Shown piece by piece: positions 13,973 through 20,137 of a stretch of 20,137 nucleotides of DNA. The first letter of the stretch is position 1, and every line of letters starts with the position of its first letter. The translations under genes were made by a program, and so were the position numbers. The notes beneath the pieces were generated by a model. That model did not search any database and was not told where the DNA came from. It worked only from the letters and a program-made list of their open reading frames with translations. Source of the stretch: an uncultured bacterium (GTDB taxonomy: Bacteria; Gemmatimonadota; Gemmatimonadetes; Longimicrobiales; RSA9). The stretch spans positions 1-20,137 of the forward strand of contig CALKIP010000009.1 in NCBI GenBank assembly GCA_937995995.1. Direction: 5' to 3'.

Positions 13973-14074
13973 GGGTCGGCAAAGCCGGCGAGGTCACGGA
14001 TGTAAACCGCCAAACCGTTCGGGCGGGAAGACGTCCTTGAGAGAACAGTCGAGAACGGGAGAACCAGACAAGCG

Positions 14075-14710
14075 ATGGGTCGTTATACCGGTCCGGTTTG
14101 CAAGCTCTGCCGCCGTGAGGGGCAGAAGCTGTTTCTGAAGGGCACGAAGTGCTACACGGACAAGTGTCCTATCGAGCGGCGCAACTACGCGCCGGGTCAG
14201 CACGGGTTGGCTCAGGCGCGCCGGCGCAAGGCGTCGGAGTACGGGCTGCAGCTTCGTGAGAAGCAGAAGGTCAAGCGTATCTACGGCGTGGGCGAGCGCT
14301 ACTTCAGGAATCTGTTCGAGCGGGCGGCCAAGCAGCCGGGCGTCACGGGCGAGAATCTCCTGATCGCTCTCGAGAGTCGGTTGGACAACATCGTCTATCG
14401 GCTTTCGTTCGCATCGAGCCGCAGCCAGGCGCGGCAGCTGGTGCGCCATGGTCACGTCGAGGTCAACGGTCGCGTGGTCAACATCCCGAGTGCCGTGGTG
14501 AAGCCGGGCGATGAGGTGCGGGTTCGCGAGTCGTCGCGCGACATTCTGCCGGTTCAGGCGTCGCTGGAGTCGAAGACCCGACCGGAGACGGTGCGGTGGC
14601 TGGCGCTGGATGAGGGGACGCGGACGGGCCGGATGCTCGAGCGGCCGAGCCGGGCGGACATTCCGCTCGCGGTCCAGGAGCAGCTCATCGTCGAGCTTTA
14701 CTCGAAGTAG
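14075..14710 (+). CDS. rpsD: 30S ribosomal protein S4, zinc-binding type
   Basis: S4 initiates 30S assembly on the 5' domain of 16S rRNA and represses the alpha operon in E. coli. The 211 residues start MGRYTGPVCKLCRREG; Cys9, Cys12, Cys26 and Cys31 form the zinc knuckle found in the C+ type, which E. coli lacks. The S4 RNA-binding domain carries RLDNIVYRLSFASSRSQARQ and LVRHGHVEVNGRVVNIPS. The C terminus ends PLAVQEQLIVELYSK, typical of the family. It lies between rpsK and rpoA as in many bacteria. Confidence 0.98.
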   Translation: MGRYTGPVCKLCRREGQKLFLKGTKCYTDKCPIERRNYAPGQHGLAQARRRKASEYGLQLREKQKVKRIYGVGERYFRNLFERAAKQPGVTGENLLIALESRLDNIVYRLSFASSRSQARQLVRHGHVEVNGRVVNIPSAVVKPGDEVRVRESSRDILPVQASLESKTRPETVRWLALDEGTRTGRMLERPSRADIPLAVQEQLIVELYSK

Positions 14711-14715
14711 GCCGG

Positions 14716-14806
14716 GAGTCCGGATTCGGTGTTCGGGGTTCGGGGAGGCGGTTTGGCCGGCCCTGAACCCCTACGCTCGAATCCTGAATCCTGCTCTCTA
14801 ATTTTT
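14716..14806 (+). repeat. 7-bp-period repeat hairpin with T-tract, rpsD-rpoA spacer
   Basis: The left arm (14716-14750) is a run of 7-base units; GATTCGG, TGTTCGG and GGTTCGG at 14723, 14730 and 14737 are best. The right arm (14761-14795) is another 7-base run with consensus CCCTGAA, clearest at 14761 and 14782. The arms pair: GGATTC 14722-14727 with GAATCC 14786-14791, and GGGGTTC 14735-14741 with GAACCCC 14765-14771 plus three further pairs past one bulge. TTTTT follows at 14802-14806, then the rpoA ribosome binding site. It could act as an attenuator between S4 and alpha. Confidence 0.65.
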
Positions 14807-14816
14807 GGAGGCGACC

Positions 14817-15890
14817 GTGGAGCTAGATCTAACCGGATTGGTTCTGCCCCAGCGCATCGAGGTGGAGTCCCGCTCGGAGGATGGGCGGCTTGCGCAGTTC
14901 GTGCTTGCGCCACTCGAGCGTGGCTTCGGGCAGACGCTCGGCAACAGCATGCGCCGCATCCTGCTCTCGTCGCTGCAGGGGAGCGCGGTGTGGGCCTTCC
15001 GTATGGACGGTGTGGTCCATGAGCACCAGACGGTGTCGGGCGTGGTCGAGGATGTCCATCAGATCATCCAGAACCTGAAGACGCTGGTGCTGGCGCTGGA
15101 CGAAGGTGTCGAAGAGGCGACGCTCGAGTTCCGCGTGGACAAGGCGGGGCCTGTGACGGCGCGGGTCATCGAGGAGACGAGCAACGTCACGATCGTCAAC
15201 CCGGATCACCATCTGTTCACGCTCCAGGACGACGAGGAGCTGAACGTGGTGCTCTATGTGAACAAGGGGCGTGGGTTCGTTCCCGCGGAGCAGCACGTGC
15301 TCCCGAAGGGGAGCCCGGTGGATCTGGTCCGGGTGGACTCGATCTACAACCCGGTGCTTCGGGCCAATTTCACGGTCGAAGAGACGCGTGTCGGCCAGCG
15401 AACGGACTTCGACCGGCTGACGATGCTGGTGGAGACGAACGGCAGCATGCAGCCCGCCGATGCGGTGGCGTACGCTGCGGAGCTGGCACGCAAGCACCTG
15501 GAGTACATGCTTCGCTTCGGCGAGACGGCCGCGCCGCAGCCGCCGGTGAAGGATGCGGTTCGGGTTCCACAGCCGCTCATCGAGCTGTTCCGTCGCCCGA
15601 TCGACGAGCTGGCAGAGCTGTCGGTGCGTTCGGTCAACTCACTGAAGAAGGAGAACATCGTCACGCTGGGCGATCTGGTTCAGCGGACGGAAGCGCAGAT
15701 GCTGGACATTGAGAACTTCGGCGTGAAGTCTCTCGAGGAGATCCGGCAGTTCCTGAAGGAGCACAACCTTCACTTCGGCATGCGGCTCGAGGAAGGCGAA
15801 GATGGCGAGCTGTGGCTGGTCGAGCAGTCCGGTGAGGGCGCCGAAGCCGAGAAAGGCGCCGATGTGAAGGAGGAGGAGCAGGCGTCATGA
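14817..15890 (+). CDS. rpoA: DNA-directed RNA polymerase subunit alpha
   Basis: Alpha dimerises to nucleate RNA polymerase and contacts activators and UP elements. The GTG at 14817 gives 357 residues; TTGGAGG six bases upstream decides this start over the TTG at 14805. The N-terminal domain holds LERGFGQTLGNSMRRILLSS (33-52), the dimer and beta-contact region. The C-terminal domain (about 255-325) has PIDELAELSVRSVNSLKKEN, GDLVQRTEAQML and GVKSLEEIRQFL; Arg271 corresponds to the DNA-contacting Arg265 of E. coli. An acidic tail of about 30 residues extends beyond. The stop overlaps the rplQ ATG. Confidence 0.98.
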   Translation: MELDLTGLVLPQRIEVESRSEDGRLAQFVLAPLERGFGQTLGNSMRRILLSSLQGSAVWAFRMDGVVHEHQTVSGVVEDVHQIIQNLKTLVLALDEGVEEATLEFRVDKAGPVTARVIEETSNVTIVNPDHHLFTLQDDEELNVVLYVNKGRGFVPAEQHVLPKGSPVDLVRVDSIYNPVLRANFTVEETRVGQRTDFDRLTMLVETNGSMQPADAVAYAAELARKHLEYMLRFGETAAPQPPVKDAVRVPQPLIELFRRPIDELAELSVRSVNSLKKENIVTLGDLVQRTEAQMLDIENFGVKSLEEIRQFLKEHNLHFGMRLEEGEDGELWLVEQSGEGAEAEKGADVKEEEQAS

Positions 15891-16240
15891 GGCACCGCAA
15901 GAAGGGTCGTCATTTTTCGCGGACGGCGGAGCACCGCGAAGCAATGTTTCGCAACCTGGCCACGTCGTTGTTCCGGCACGGCCGAATCGAGACGACGACG
16001 GCGAAGGCGAAGGAGCTGCGCTGCTACGCCGAGCCGCTGATCACCAAGGCGAAGCGGGGAGACCTCCACGCGCGCCGGCTGGTTGCGCGAAAGATCCACG
16101 ATCGCGAAGTTGTAGGAAAGCTATTCGATGAAATCGGTCCGAGGTATGCGGACCGGCCGGGCGGATACACGCGGGTGCTGCACCTGGGGCCTCGTCCGGG
16201 AGACGCCGCCGAAATGGCGATTATCGAACTCGTGGAGTAG
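15887..16240 (+). CDS. rplQ: 50S ribosomal protein L17
   Basis: L17 lies near the tunnel exit on the 50S subunit. The 117 residues start MRHRKKGRHFSRTAEHREAM and contain FRNLATSLFRHGRIETTTAK, AKELRCYAEPLITKAK and the C-terminal GGYTRVLHLGPRPGDAAEMA then IIELVE. All match the bacterial family. The ATG overlaps the rpoA stop (ATGA), with AAGGAGGAGGAG ahead of it as a strong ribosome binding site. In most bacteria it ends the alpha operon; here two further genes follow before the terminator. Confidence 0.98.
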   Translation: MRHRKKGRHFSRTAEHREAMFRNLATSLFRHGRIETTTAKAKELRCYAEPLITKAKRGDLHARRLVARKIHDREVVGKLFDEIGPRYADRPGGYTRVLHLGPRPGDAAEMAIIELVE

Positions 16241-16250
16241 GGGTCTTTCC

Positions 16251-16817
16251 ATGACGGACAAGTCGACTGAACGCCGTAGTTCCTCCGGTCAGGGCACCTG
16301 GATCTGGATGCTGGCCTCCCTTCTGGCCATTGGGGGCTTCATGTACTGGCTCGGTGCTTCGGCTCAGCCGAGCGGGCCGCAGGTGGTCGAGGAGGATGTG
16401 GACACCGACTCGGGCATCGCGGCCGCGACGGTGGCGCTGGACGATCTGGTGAACGAACTGACCACCTATGTGGGAACGGACGTCCGGCTGGAGGGCATTT
16501 CGGTGGCCAGTCGGCTTGGCTCGCAGGCGTTCTGGACGACGACGTCGAAGGGAATGCCCTTCCTGATCAAGCTGGCGCCGGCTCTCATGGCCGACGAAGT
16601 CAGCGTCGAGGGTGGGGCGAGCGTCACGGTGGCCGGCCGGGTGCTCATGATGAGCGACTCGGTTCTGAGCGCCTGGGAGCAGGAGGGTGCGATCGCCAAT
16701 GAGAGCCACCGGATGGAGGCCGAGTTCGCGACGGGCTTCATCGAGGCGGTCGAGGTCGAGGCCGTACCCGCGGCCGGGACGGATTCGGGGGCCGAGGAGT
16801 CGGCACCGCAGCAGTAG
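16251..16817 (+). CDS. Unrecognised membrane-anchored protein, possible OB-like domain
   Basis: I do not recognise this 188-residue protein. It has a polar, positively charged N terminus (1-16), one clear transmembrane segment at about 17-35 (TWIWMLASLLAIGGFMYWLG), an acidic linker (45-53), a compact domain at about 60-170 and a low-complexity acidic C terminus. The domain alternates strands such as VGTDVRLEGISVASRL and GGASVTVAGRVLMM, reminiscent of small OB-fold periplasmic domains, but this is only a pattern impression. Charge distribution suggests N-in, C-out topology. The ATG at 16251 lies ten bases after rplQ with only a weak ribosome binding site, so co-transcription is likely. Its link to ribosome or membrane functions is unknown. 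Confidence 0.75.
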   Translation: MTDKSTERRSSSGQGTWIWMLASLLAIGGFMYWLGASAQPSGPQVVEEDVDTDSGIAAATVALDDLVNELTTYVGTDVRLEGISVASRLGSQAFWTTTSKGMPFLIKLAPALMADEVSVEGGASVTVAGRVLMMSDSVLSAWEQEGAIANESHRMEAEFATGFIEAVEVEAVPAAGTDSGAEESAPQQ

Positions 16818-16818
16818 C

Positions 16819-16873
16819 GCGGGCTGGCGCCCGGGCGGCAGCCCGCCGTCCGAGCTCGCGAGCCGGGGCGGAC
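16819..16873 (+). other. Two adjacent inverted repeats upstream of rpmB
   Basis: GCGGGCTG (16819-16826) pairs with CAGCCCGC (16839-16846) around a 12-base GC loop. Directly after, GTCCG (16848-16852) pairs with CGGAC (16869-16873) and encloses the palindrome GCTCGCGAGC (16854-16863). They fill most of the 89-base gap before rpmB. No T-tract is present, so termination is unlikely. They may act as a processing or translational control element. Confidence 0.45.
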
Positions 16874-16906
16874 GATGAGGAAATCGAGGTAGAAAGCGAG
16901 GACGAT

Positions 16907-17101
16907 ATGGCTCGCGTATGCTATGTTTGCGCCAAGGGCCCGGCCTTCGGCAACAATGTAAGCCACGCCAACAACAAGACGCGTCGGCGTTGGATCCCGA
17001 ACCTGCGTCGTGTTCGTATCGTGACGGAGTCGGGTGAGAACAAGCGCGTCCGCGTGTGCACGCGTTGCATCTCGGCGGGGAAGATTCGCAAGGCAGGGTG
17101 A
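16907..17101 (+). CDS. rpmB: 50S ribosomal protein L28, zinc-binding type
   Basis: L28 binds 23S rRNA near the E site of the 50S subunit. The 64 residues MARVCYVCAKGPAFGNNVSH, then ANNKTRRRWIPNLRRVRIV and RVCTRCISAGKIRKAG, are diagnostic. Cys5, Cys8, Cys51 and Cys54 form two CxxC pairs of the zinc-binding type. GCGAGGACG before the ATG is a modest ribosome binding site. rpmB is usually paired with rpmG or stands alone; finding it as the last gene of the alpha cluster, before the terminator, is uncommon. Confidence 0.97.
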   Translation: MARVCYVCAKGPAFGNNVSHANNKTRRRWIPNLRRVRIVTESGENKRVRVCTRCISAGKIRKAG

Positions 17102-17104
17102 AAA

Positions 17105-17142
17105 ATTCGCCCGTGTGGCCGAAAGGTCTGGCACGGGCGAAT
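17105..17142 (+). other. Perfect 11-bp stem-loop after rpmB
   Basis: ATTCGCCCGTG (17105-17115) pairs perfectly with CACGGGCGAAT (17132-17142). Within the loop GGCC and GGTC (17117-17128) can pair across a GAAA tetraloop. No T-tract follows directly. The 3' arm GGCACGG (17130-17136) is also complementary to CCGTGCC (17198-17204) inside the terminator, so an alternative fold is possible. Confidence 0.6.
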
Positions 17143-17182
17143 GATCTCGAAGCGTGCCCGTAGTTGGGGCCGCTCCCGAGTT

Positions 17183-17219
17183 CGCGTCCGGTACGATCCG
17201 TGCCGGACGCGTTCTTTTT
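17183..17219 (+). terminator. Rho-independent terminator of the ribosomal cluster
   Basis: CGCGTCCGGTACG (17183-17195) pairs with CGTGCCGGACGCG (17199-17211) across the loop ATC, a 13-bp stem with a single G-U pair. The tract TTCTTTTT (17212-17219) follows at once. This is the clearest intrinsic terminator in the window. It lies after rpmB and 35 bases before the antiporter start. It therefore ends the ribosomal transcription unit, or acts as an attenuator for the antiporter. Confidence 0.88.
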
Positions 17220-17254
17220 GGTCGGGAGTATCGATGCGCTTCGTGGGAGGTTGA

Positions 17255-18508
17255 ATGCCGTTCGCTGCCGTAATGGCCTGGCAAGAATCCGGAACGACAC
17301 CCGCTGTGGTGTCGGTGCCGGATTTTCTGTTGATGGTCGTCGTCATCCTGGTCTCGGCAAAGATCTTCGGTGAACTGGCGGAGCGCGTCGGGCAGCCTTC
17401 AGTGCTGGGCGAGTTGCTTGCCGGTGTGGTGATCGGCGGCTCCGTTCTGGGAATCGTGGATCCCCAGAACCAGATTGTGCACTTGCTGGCGGAAGTCGGT
17501 GTCATCATCCTTCTTTTCGAGATCGGGCTGGAGACGGATCTCAGGCAGTTGTTGAAGGTAGGCGGTTCGTCGGGAATGGTGGCTCTGGTCGGCGTGGTGC
17601 TGCCCTTCGTCCTCGGGTACCTGGTGGCGACCGCACTCGGGATGGAGCAGATGCCCGCGATCGTTGCCGGTGCGGCTCTTACGGCGACGTCCGTGGGGAT
17701 CACCGCGAGGGTCCTCTCGGATCTGGGACGGCTTCAGGAACCGGAGAGCCAGATCATCCTTGGAGCAGCGGTGATCGACGATGTGATCGGGTTGATCATC
17801 CTGGGCGTCGTGAGCGGGATCGTCGCGGGGCAGGAAGTCACATTCGGGAGCGTGGCACTGATCGCCCTGGTCGCCTTCGGCTTCATCATCGGCGTGCTGG
17901 TCCTCGGGCGCATTGTGGTGCCGCCGGCGTTCGCGCTACTCGAGCGGCTGGGCCGTAGGGAGACGGTCACGACGATGGCGCTCGCTCTGGCGTTCCTGGT
18001 GGCATACCTTGCGGATGCAGTGGGTTCAGCGCTGATCATCGGCGCCTTTACTGCCGGGCTGCTGCTCCAGCCGACGCCGCAGGCTGGGGCGATTGAGGAG
18101 GGGACCGTCCGGTTGGGGCACTTCTTCGTTCCGATCTTCTTCGTCTCGGTCGGTGCTTCGGTCGACGTGACCACGTTCGCGGACATGAGCGTGCTGCTGG
18201 TCGGATTCGGGCTGATCGCGGCGGCGGTGATCGGCAAGTTCGTGGCGGGGTATGCGCCGGTGTGGTTCAAGGGGAAGAAGAGCGTGATCGGCGTCGGGAT
18301 GATCCCGCGGGGTGAGGTCGGCCTCATCTTCTCGCAGCTCGGGTTGACGTCGGGCGTACTGGATGTGGGCGAATTCAGTGCGCTCACGTTGATGGTGATG
18401 GTGACGACGTTCCTGGCGCCGCCGCTGCTCAAGGCGCTCTTCCCACCGAAGCCCGGAGCCGAGCCGCTGCCACCGAGCGGCGTCGCCGATCTGACGACGG
18501 AGGCGTAG
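17255..18508 (+). CDS. Cation:proton antiporter, CPA2 family
   Basis: The 417-residue protein has about 12-13 hydrophobic helices and belongs to the monovalent cation:proton antiporter 2 (Na+/H+ exchanger domain, NapA/KefB-like) family. It exchanges Na+ or K+ for H+ across the cytoplasmic membrane. Landmarks are VGQPSVLGELLAGVVIGGSV (45-64), LLFEIGLETDL, ATSVGITARVLSDLG, and the ion-binding Asp175-Asp176 in AAVIDDVIGLI. Lys328 (IGKF) matches the helix-10 lysine of NapA, and MIPRGEVGLIFSQLG (349-363) is a family hallmark. There is no RCK/TrkA-N domain, so it is not a full KefB/C. GGGAGGT ahead of the ATG decides the start. Which ion it carries cannot be told. Confidence 0.93.
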   Translation: MPFAAVMAWQESGTTPAVVSVPDFLLMVVVILVSAKIFGELAERVGQPSVLGELLAGVVIGGSVLGIVDPQNQIVHLLAEVGVIILLFEIGLETDLRQLLKVGGSSGMVALVGVVLPFVLGYLVATALGMEQMPAIVAGAALTATSVGITARVLSDLGRLQEPESQIILGAAVIDDVIGLIILGVVSGIVAGQEVTFGSVALIALVAFGFIIGVLVLGRIVVPPAFALLERLGRRETVTTMALALAFLVAYLADAVGSALIIGAFTAGLLLQPTPQAGAIEEGTVRLGHFFVPIFFVSVGASVDVTTFADMSVLLVGFGLIAAAVIGKFVAGYAPVWFKGKKSVIGVGMIPRGEVGLIFSQLGLTSGVLDVGEFSALTLMVMVTTFLAPPLLKALFPPKPGAEPLPPSGVADLTTEA

Positions 18509-18512
18509 CCGG

Positions 18513-19340
18513 GTGCATACCATGGAGCGTGCACTCTCCGGGGTGCGGGTGCTGGTGACGCGACCGCGGGCGCAGGCCGAGGCGCTCGTCGCCGGCCTCG
18601 AGCGGTGCGGCGCAGAGGCGATCGTCGCGCCTACGACGCGCGTCGTGGGTGCCGAGGACCCGGAGCCGCTTCAGCGTGCCGTCGAGCGCGCCGGCAGCTA
18701 CGACTGGATCGTCTTCACCTCCGTGAATGGCGTCCGATTCTTCTGGGAGGTGTTCCACGAATCCGGGCTGGACGCCGGCACGCTCGAAGGCGTTCGCTTC
18801 GGGTGCGTCGGCCCGTCGACGGCTGGTGCACTTTCGGAGCACGGTTTCGTGGCCGACGCCGTGCCCTCGGAGTACGTGGCGGAGGCGGTCGTGGACGCGG
18901 TACTGGATGCCGAGGCCCGGTTGAGCGCAGGCAAAGCGCAGCCGCTGGAGGGCGTACGGATCCTCCTGCCGCTCGCGGCGGGTGCACGTCCGGTACTGGC
19001 GGAGGGGCTCGCCGCCCACGGTGCGGTGGTCGACCGAGTAGAGGCGTACCGCTCGATTCCCGACACGAGGTGCGCCGTGGAACTACGCCGCCGAATCGCT
19101 TCCGGCGAGGTCGACGTCATCACCTTCACGGCATCGTCCACCGTCGACAGCTTCGTGGCTGTGGTCGGAACGGAAGTGGGGCGGGCGGTGGTCGCGGCGA
19201 TCGGCCCGATTACGGCCCGGACGGCACGACGGCACGGCCTTCCCGTTGAGATCGTGGCGGAGGAGTATACGATCGATGGGCTGTTGAAGGCCCTCGTGCG
19301 CCGTTTTCGGTCGGAGCCGGATGCTCCGAACGGGGTATGA
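18513..19340 (+). CDS. hemD: Uroporphyrinogen-III synthase
   Basis: The enzyme cyclises hydroxymethylbilane with inversion of ring D to give uroporphyrinogen III, precursor of haem, sirohaem and cobalamin. The 275 residues form two alternating domains. Family marks are VRVLVTRPRAQAEALVAGLE near the N terminus, DWIVFTSVNGVRFFW, GCVGPSTAGAL, VDVITFTASSTVDSF, AAIGPITARTARRHG and the end motif AEEYTIDGLLKAL. HemD sequences diverge strongly, so the motif set rather than overall likeness supports this. GGAGG lies nine bases before the GTG at 18513 but 18 before the ATG at 18522, so GTG is preferred. It starts four bases after the antiporter; other hem genes are not adjacent. Confidence 0.9.
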   Translation: MHTMERALSGVRVLVTRPRAQAEALVAGLERCGAEAIVAPTTRVVGAEDPEPLQRAVERAGSYDWIVFTSVNGVRFFWEVFHESGLDAGTLEGVRFGCVGPSTAGALSEHGFVADAVPSEYVAEAVVDAVLDAEARLSAGKAQPLEGVRILLPLAAGARPVLAEGLAAHGAVVDRVEAYRSIPDTRCAVELRRRIASGEVDVITFTASSTVDSFVAVVGTEVGRAVVAAIGPITARTARRHGLPVEIVAEEYTIDGLLKALVRRFRSEPDAPNGV

Positions 19341-19505
19341 TTTCGGAGCCGGTGGATCGCGACACGGCTCGAGTCGGACGAGCGCGAGCGTGTGGGATTC
19401 CCCCTCACCAGCCCTCGTCTCGCCCGGAGAGCAGCGGTGCAAGTGCCGACCTGCTTCGATGATCGAGGGGCGTTGATCCCGAATCCAAATCAGAGGGAGC
19501 CATTG

Positions 19506-20137
19506 ATGAGTCCATCGTCGGAACTGCGAGACCTGCTGTCACGCATCGAGGTGCAGGGCGTGACGTGCGGAGTGGTGGGGCTGGGCTACGTAGGGCTACC
19601 GTTGGCGATGGAGCTGGTGCGCGCGGGGTATCGTGTGGTCGGCTTCGACGTCTCGAAGCGGGTGGTGGACGAGGTGAATGCCGGCCGATCACACGTGCGG
19701 GACGTGGCGGCGGAGGATGTGGCACGGGCGGTCGAGAGCGGGCGATTCTCGGCGACGACCGCGATGGCACGCCTCACGGAGTGCGACGCGATCTCGATCT
19801 GCGTGCCCACGCCGCTCTCCAAGACGAAGGACCCGGATGTGAGCTACGTGGTGGCGGCCACGGAAGCGGTCGCCGAAGCGTTGCGGCCGGGGCAGCTCAT
19901 CATCCTGGAATCGACGACCTACCCGGGCACGACACGGGAGCTCGTCCTTCCCACGCTCGAGCGGGCGGGTCGGCGAGTCGGCGCGGACTTCTTCCTCTGC
20001 TTCAGCCCCGAGCGAGTGGATCCGGGGAACGAGCAGTGGCAGACGAAGAACACGCCGAAGGTGATCGGCGGGGTGACGCCGAAGTGCCTGGAGGCGGGGA
20101 TGGCGCTCTACTCCCGCGTCATGGACCGGCTGGTACC
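19506..20137 (+). CDS. Nucleotide-sugar dehydrogenase, N-terminal part (partial)
   Basis: The frame stays open from the ATG at 19506 to the right edge (210 codons). It encodes the NAD-binding domain of the UDP-glucose/GDP-mannose dehydrogenase family. GVVGLGYVGLPLAMELVRAG (22-41) is the Rossmann nucleotide-binding motif, GFDVSKRVVDEVNAG the acidic-ended second strand, ICVPTPL and LESTTYPGTTRE conserved substrate-side segments, and CFSPERVDPGN a subgroup mark. The PTPL and PERVDPGN motifs favour the WbpA-like UDP-N-acetylglucosamine 6-dehydrogenase group, which makes uronic acids for surface polysaccharide, over plain UDP-glucose dehydrogenase. The catalytic cysteine lies beyond the edge. GAGGGAG precedes the start. 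It likely begins a polysaccharide cluster. Confidence 0.92.
   Translation, partial: MSPSSELRDLLSRIEVQGVTCGVVGLGYVGLPLAMELVRAGYRVVGFDVSKRVVDEVNAGRSHVRDVAAEDVARAVESGRFSATTAMARLTECDAISICVPTPLSKTKDPDVSYVVAATEAVAEALRPGQLIILESTTYPGTTRELVLPTLERAGRRVGADFFLCFSPERVDPGNEQWQTKNTPKVIGGVTPKCLEAGMALYSRVMDRLV

Noticed and set aside
17105..17219. Known riboswitch class (fluoride, Na+, yybP-ykoY) before the antiporter
   Set aside because: I could not find the conserved core sequences of those classes by eye; only generic hairpins with a terminator are supported.
19336..19341. TATGAT at the end of hemD as a promoter for the sugar dehydrogenase
   Set aside because: The matching -35 region (about 19313) has no TTGACA-like sequence, so the match is probably incidental.

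Overview
The window is one continuous block of + strand genes from a GC-rich bacterium. It carries the complete S10-spc-alpha ribosomal protein cluster, from the last 17 codons of EF-Tu (tuf) through rplQ. The cluster is followed by an unrecognised membrane-anchored gene, rpmB, a CPA2-type cation/proton antiporter, uroporphyrinogen-III synthase (hemD) and the start of a nucleotide-sugar dehydrogenase that runs off the right edge. Protein features are bacterial: SecY of the bacterial type, an alpha subunit with a C-terminal domain, and L17, L36 and L28. They do not fix a phylum. High GC together with short-period repeats in spacers would fit Gemmatimonadota or a neighbouring phylum, but this is a low-confidence guess.

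Layout: 1-56 tuf 3' end; 156-4349 S10 operon part (rpsJ, rplC, rplD, rplW, rplB, rpsS, rplV, rpsC); 4427-5331 rplP, rpmC, rpsQ; 5339-9862 spc part (rplN, rplX, rplE, rpsN, rpsH, rplF, rplR, rpsE, rpmD, rplO); 9867-12704 secY, adk, map; 12872-12900 a strong sigma70-like promoter; 12938-16240 alpha part (rpmJ, rpsM, rpsK, rpsD, rpoA, rplQ); 16251-16817 an unknown anchored protein; 16907-17101 rpmB; 17183-17219 an intrinsic terminator closing the cluster; 17255-19340 antiporter and hemD; 19506 to the edge, a UDP-sugar dehydrogenase.

The ribosomal genes supply stoichiometric parts of both subunits. rpoA, secY, adk and map tie transcription, membrane insertion, nucleotide balance and N-terminal methionine removal to ribosome synthesis. 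Several junctions overlap (rplD/rplW, rplP/rpmC, rpsE/rpmD, adk/map, rpoA/rplQ), so translational coupling is likely. infA, common between map and rpmJ in other bacteria, is not present there.

The genes themselves are ordinary. The less ordinary signal is in the spacers. Two hold 7-bp-period repeats and two hold 6-bp-period repeats; three of the four fold back as inverted arms. The rpsN-rpsH spacer is a run of GC-rich hairpins. A two-hairpin leader with alternative pairings and a terminator lies between rpmB and the antiporter. No spacer exceeds 300 bases, and no RNA gene, CRISPR array, insertion sequence or minus-strand gene was found.
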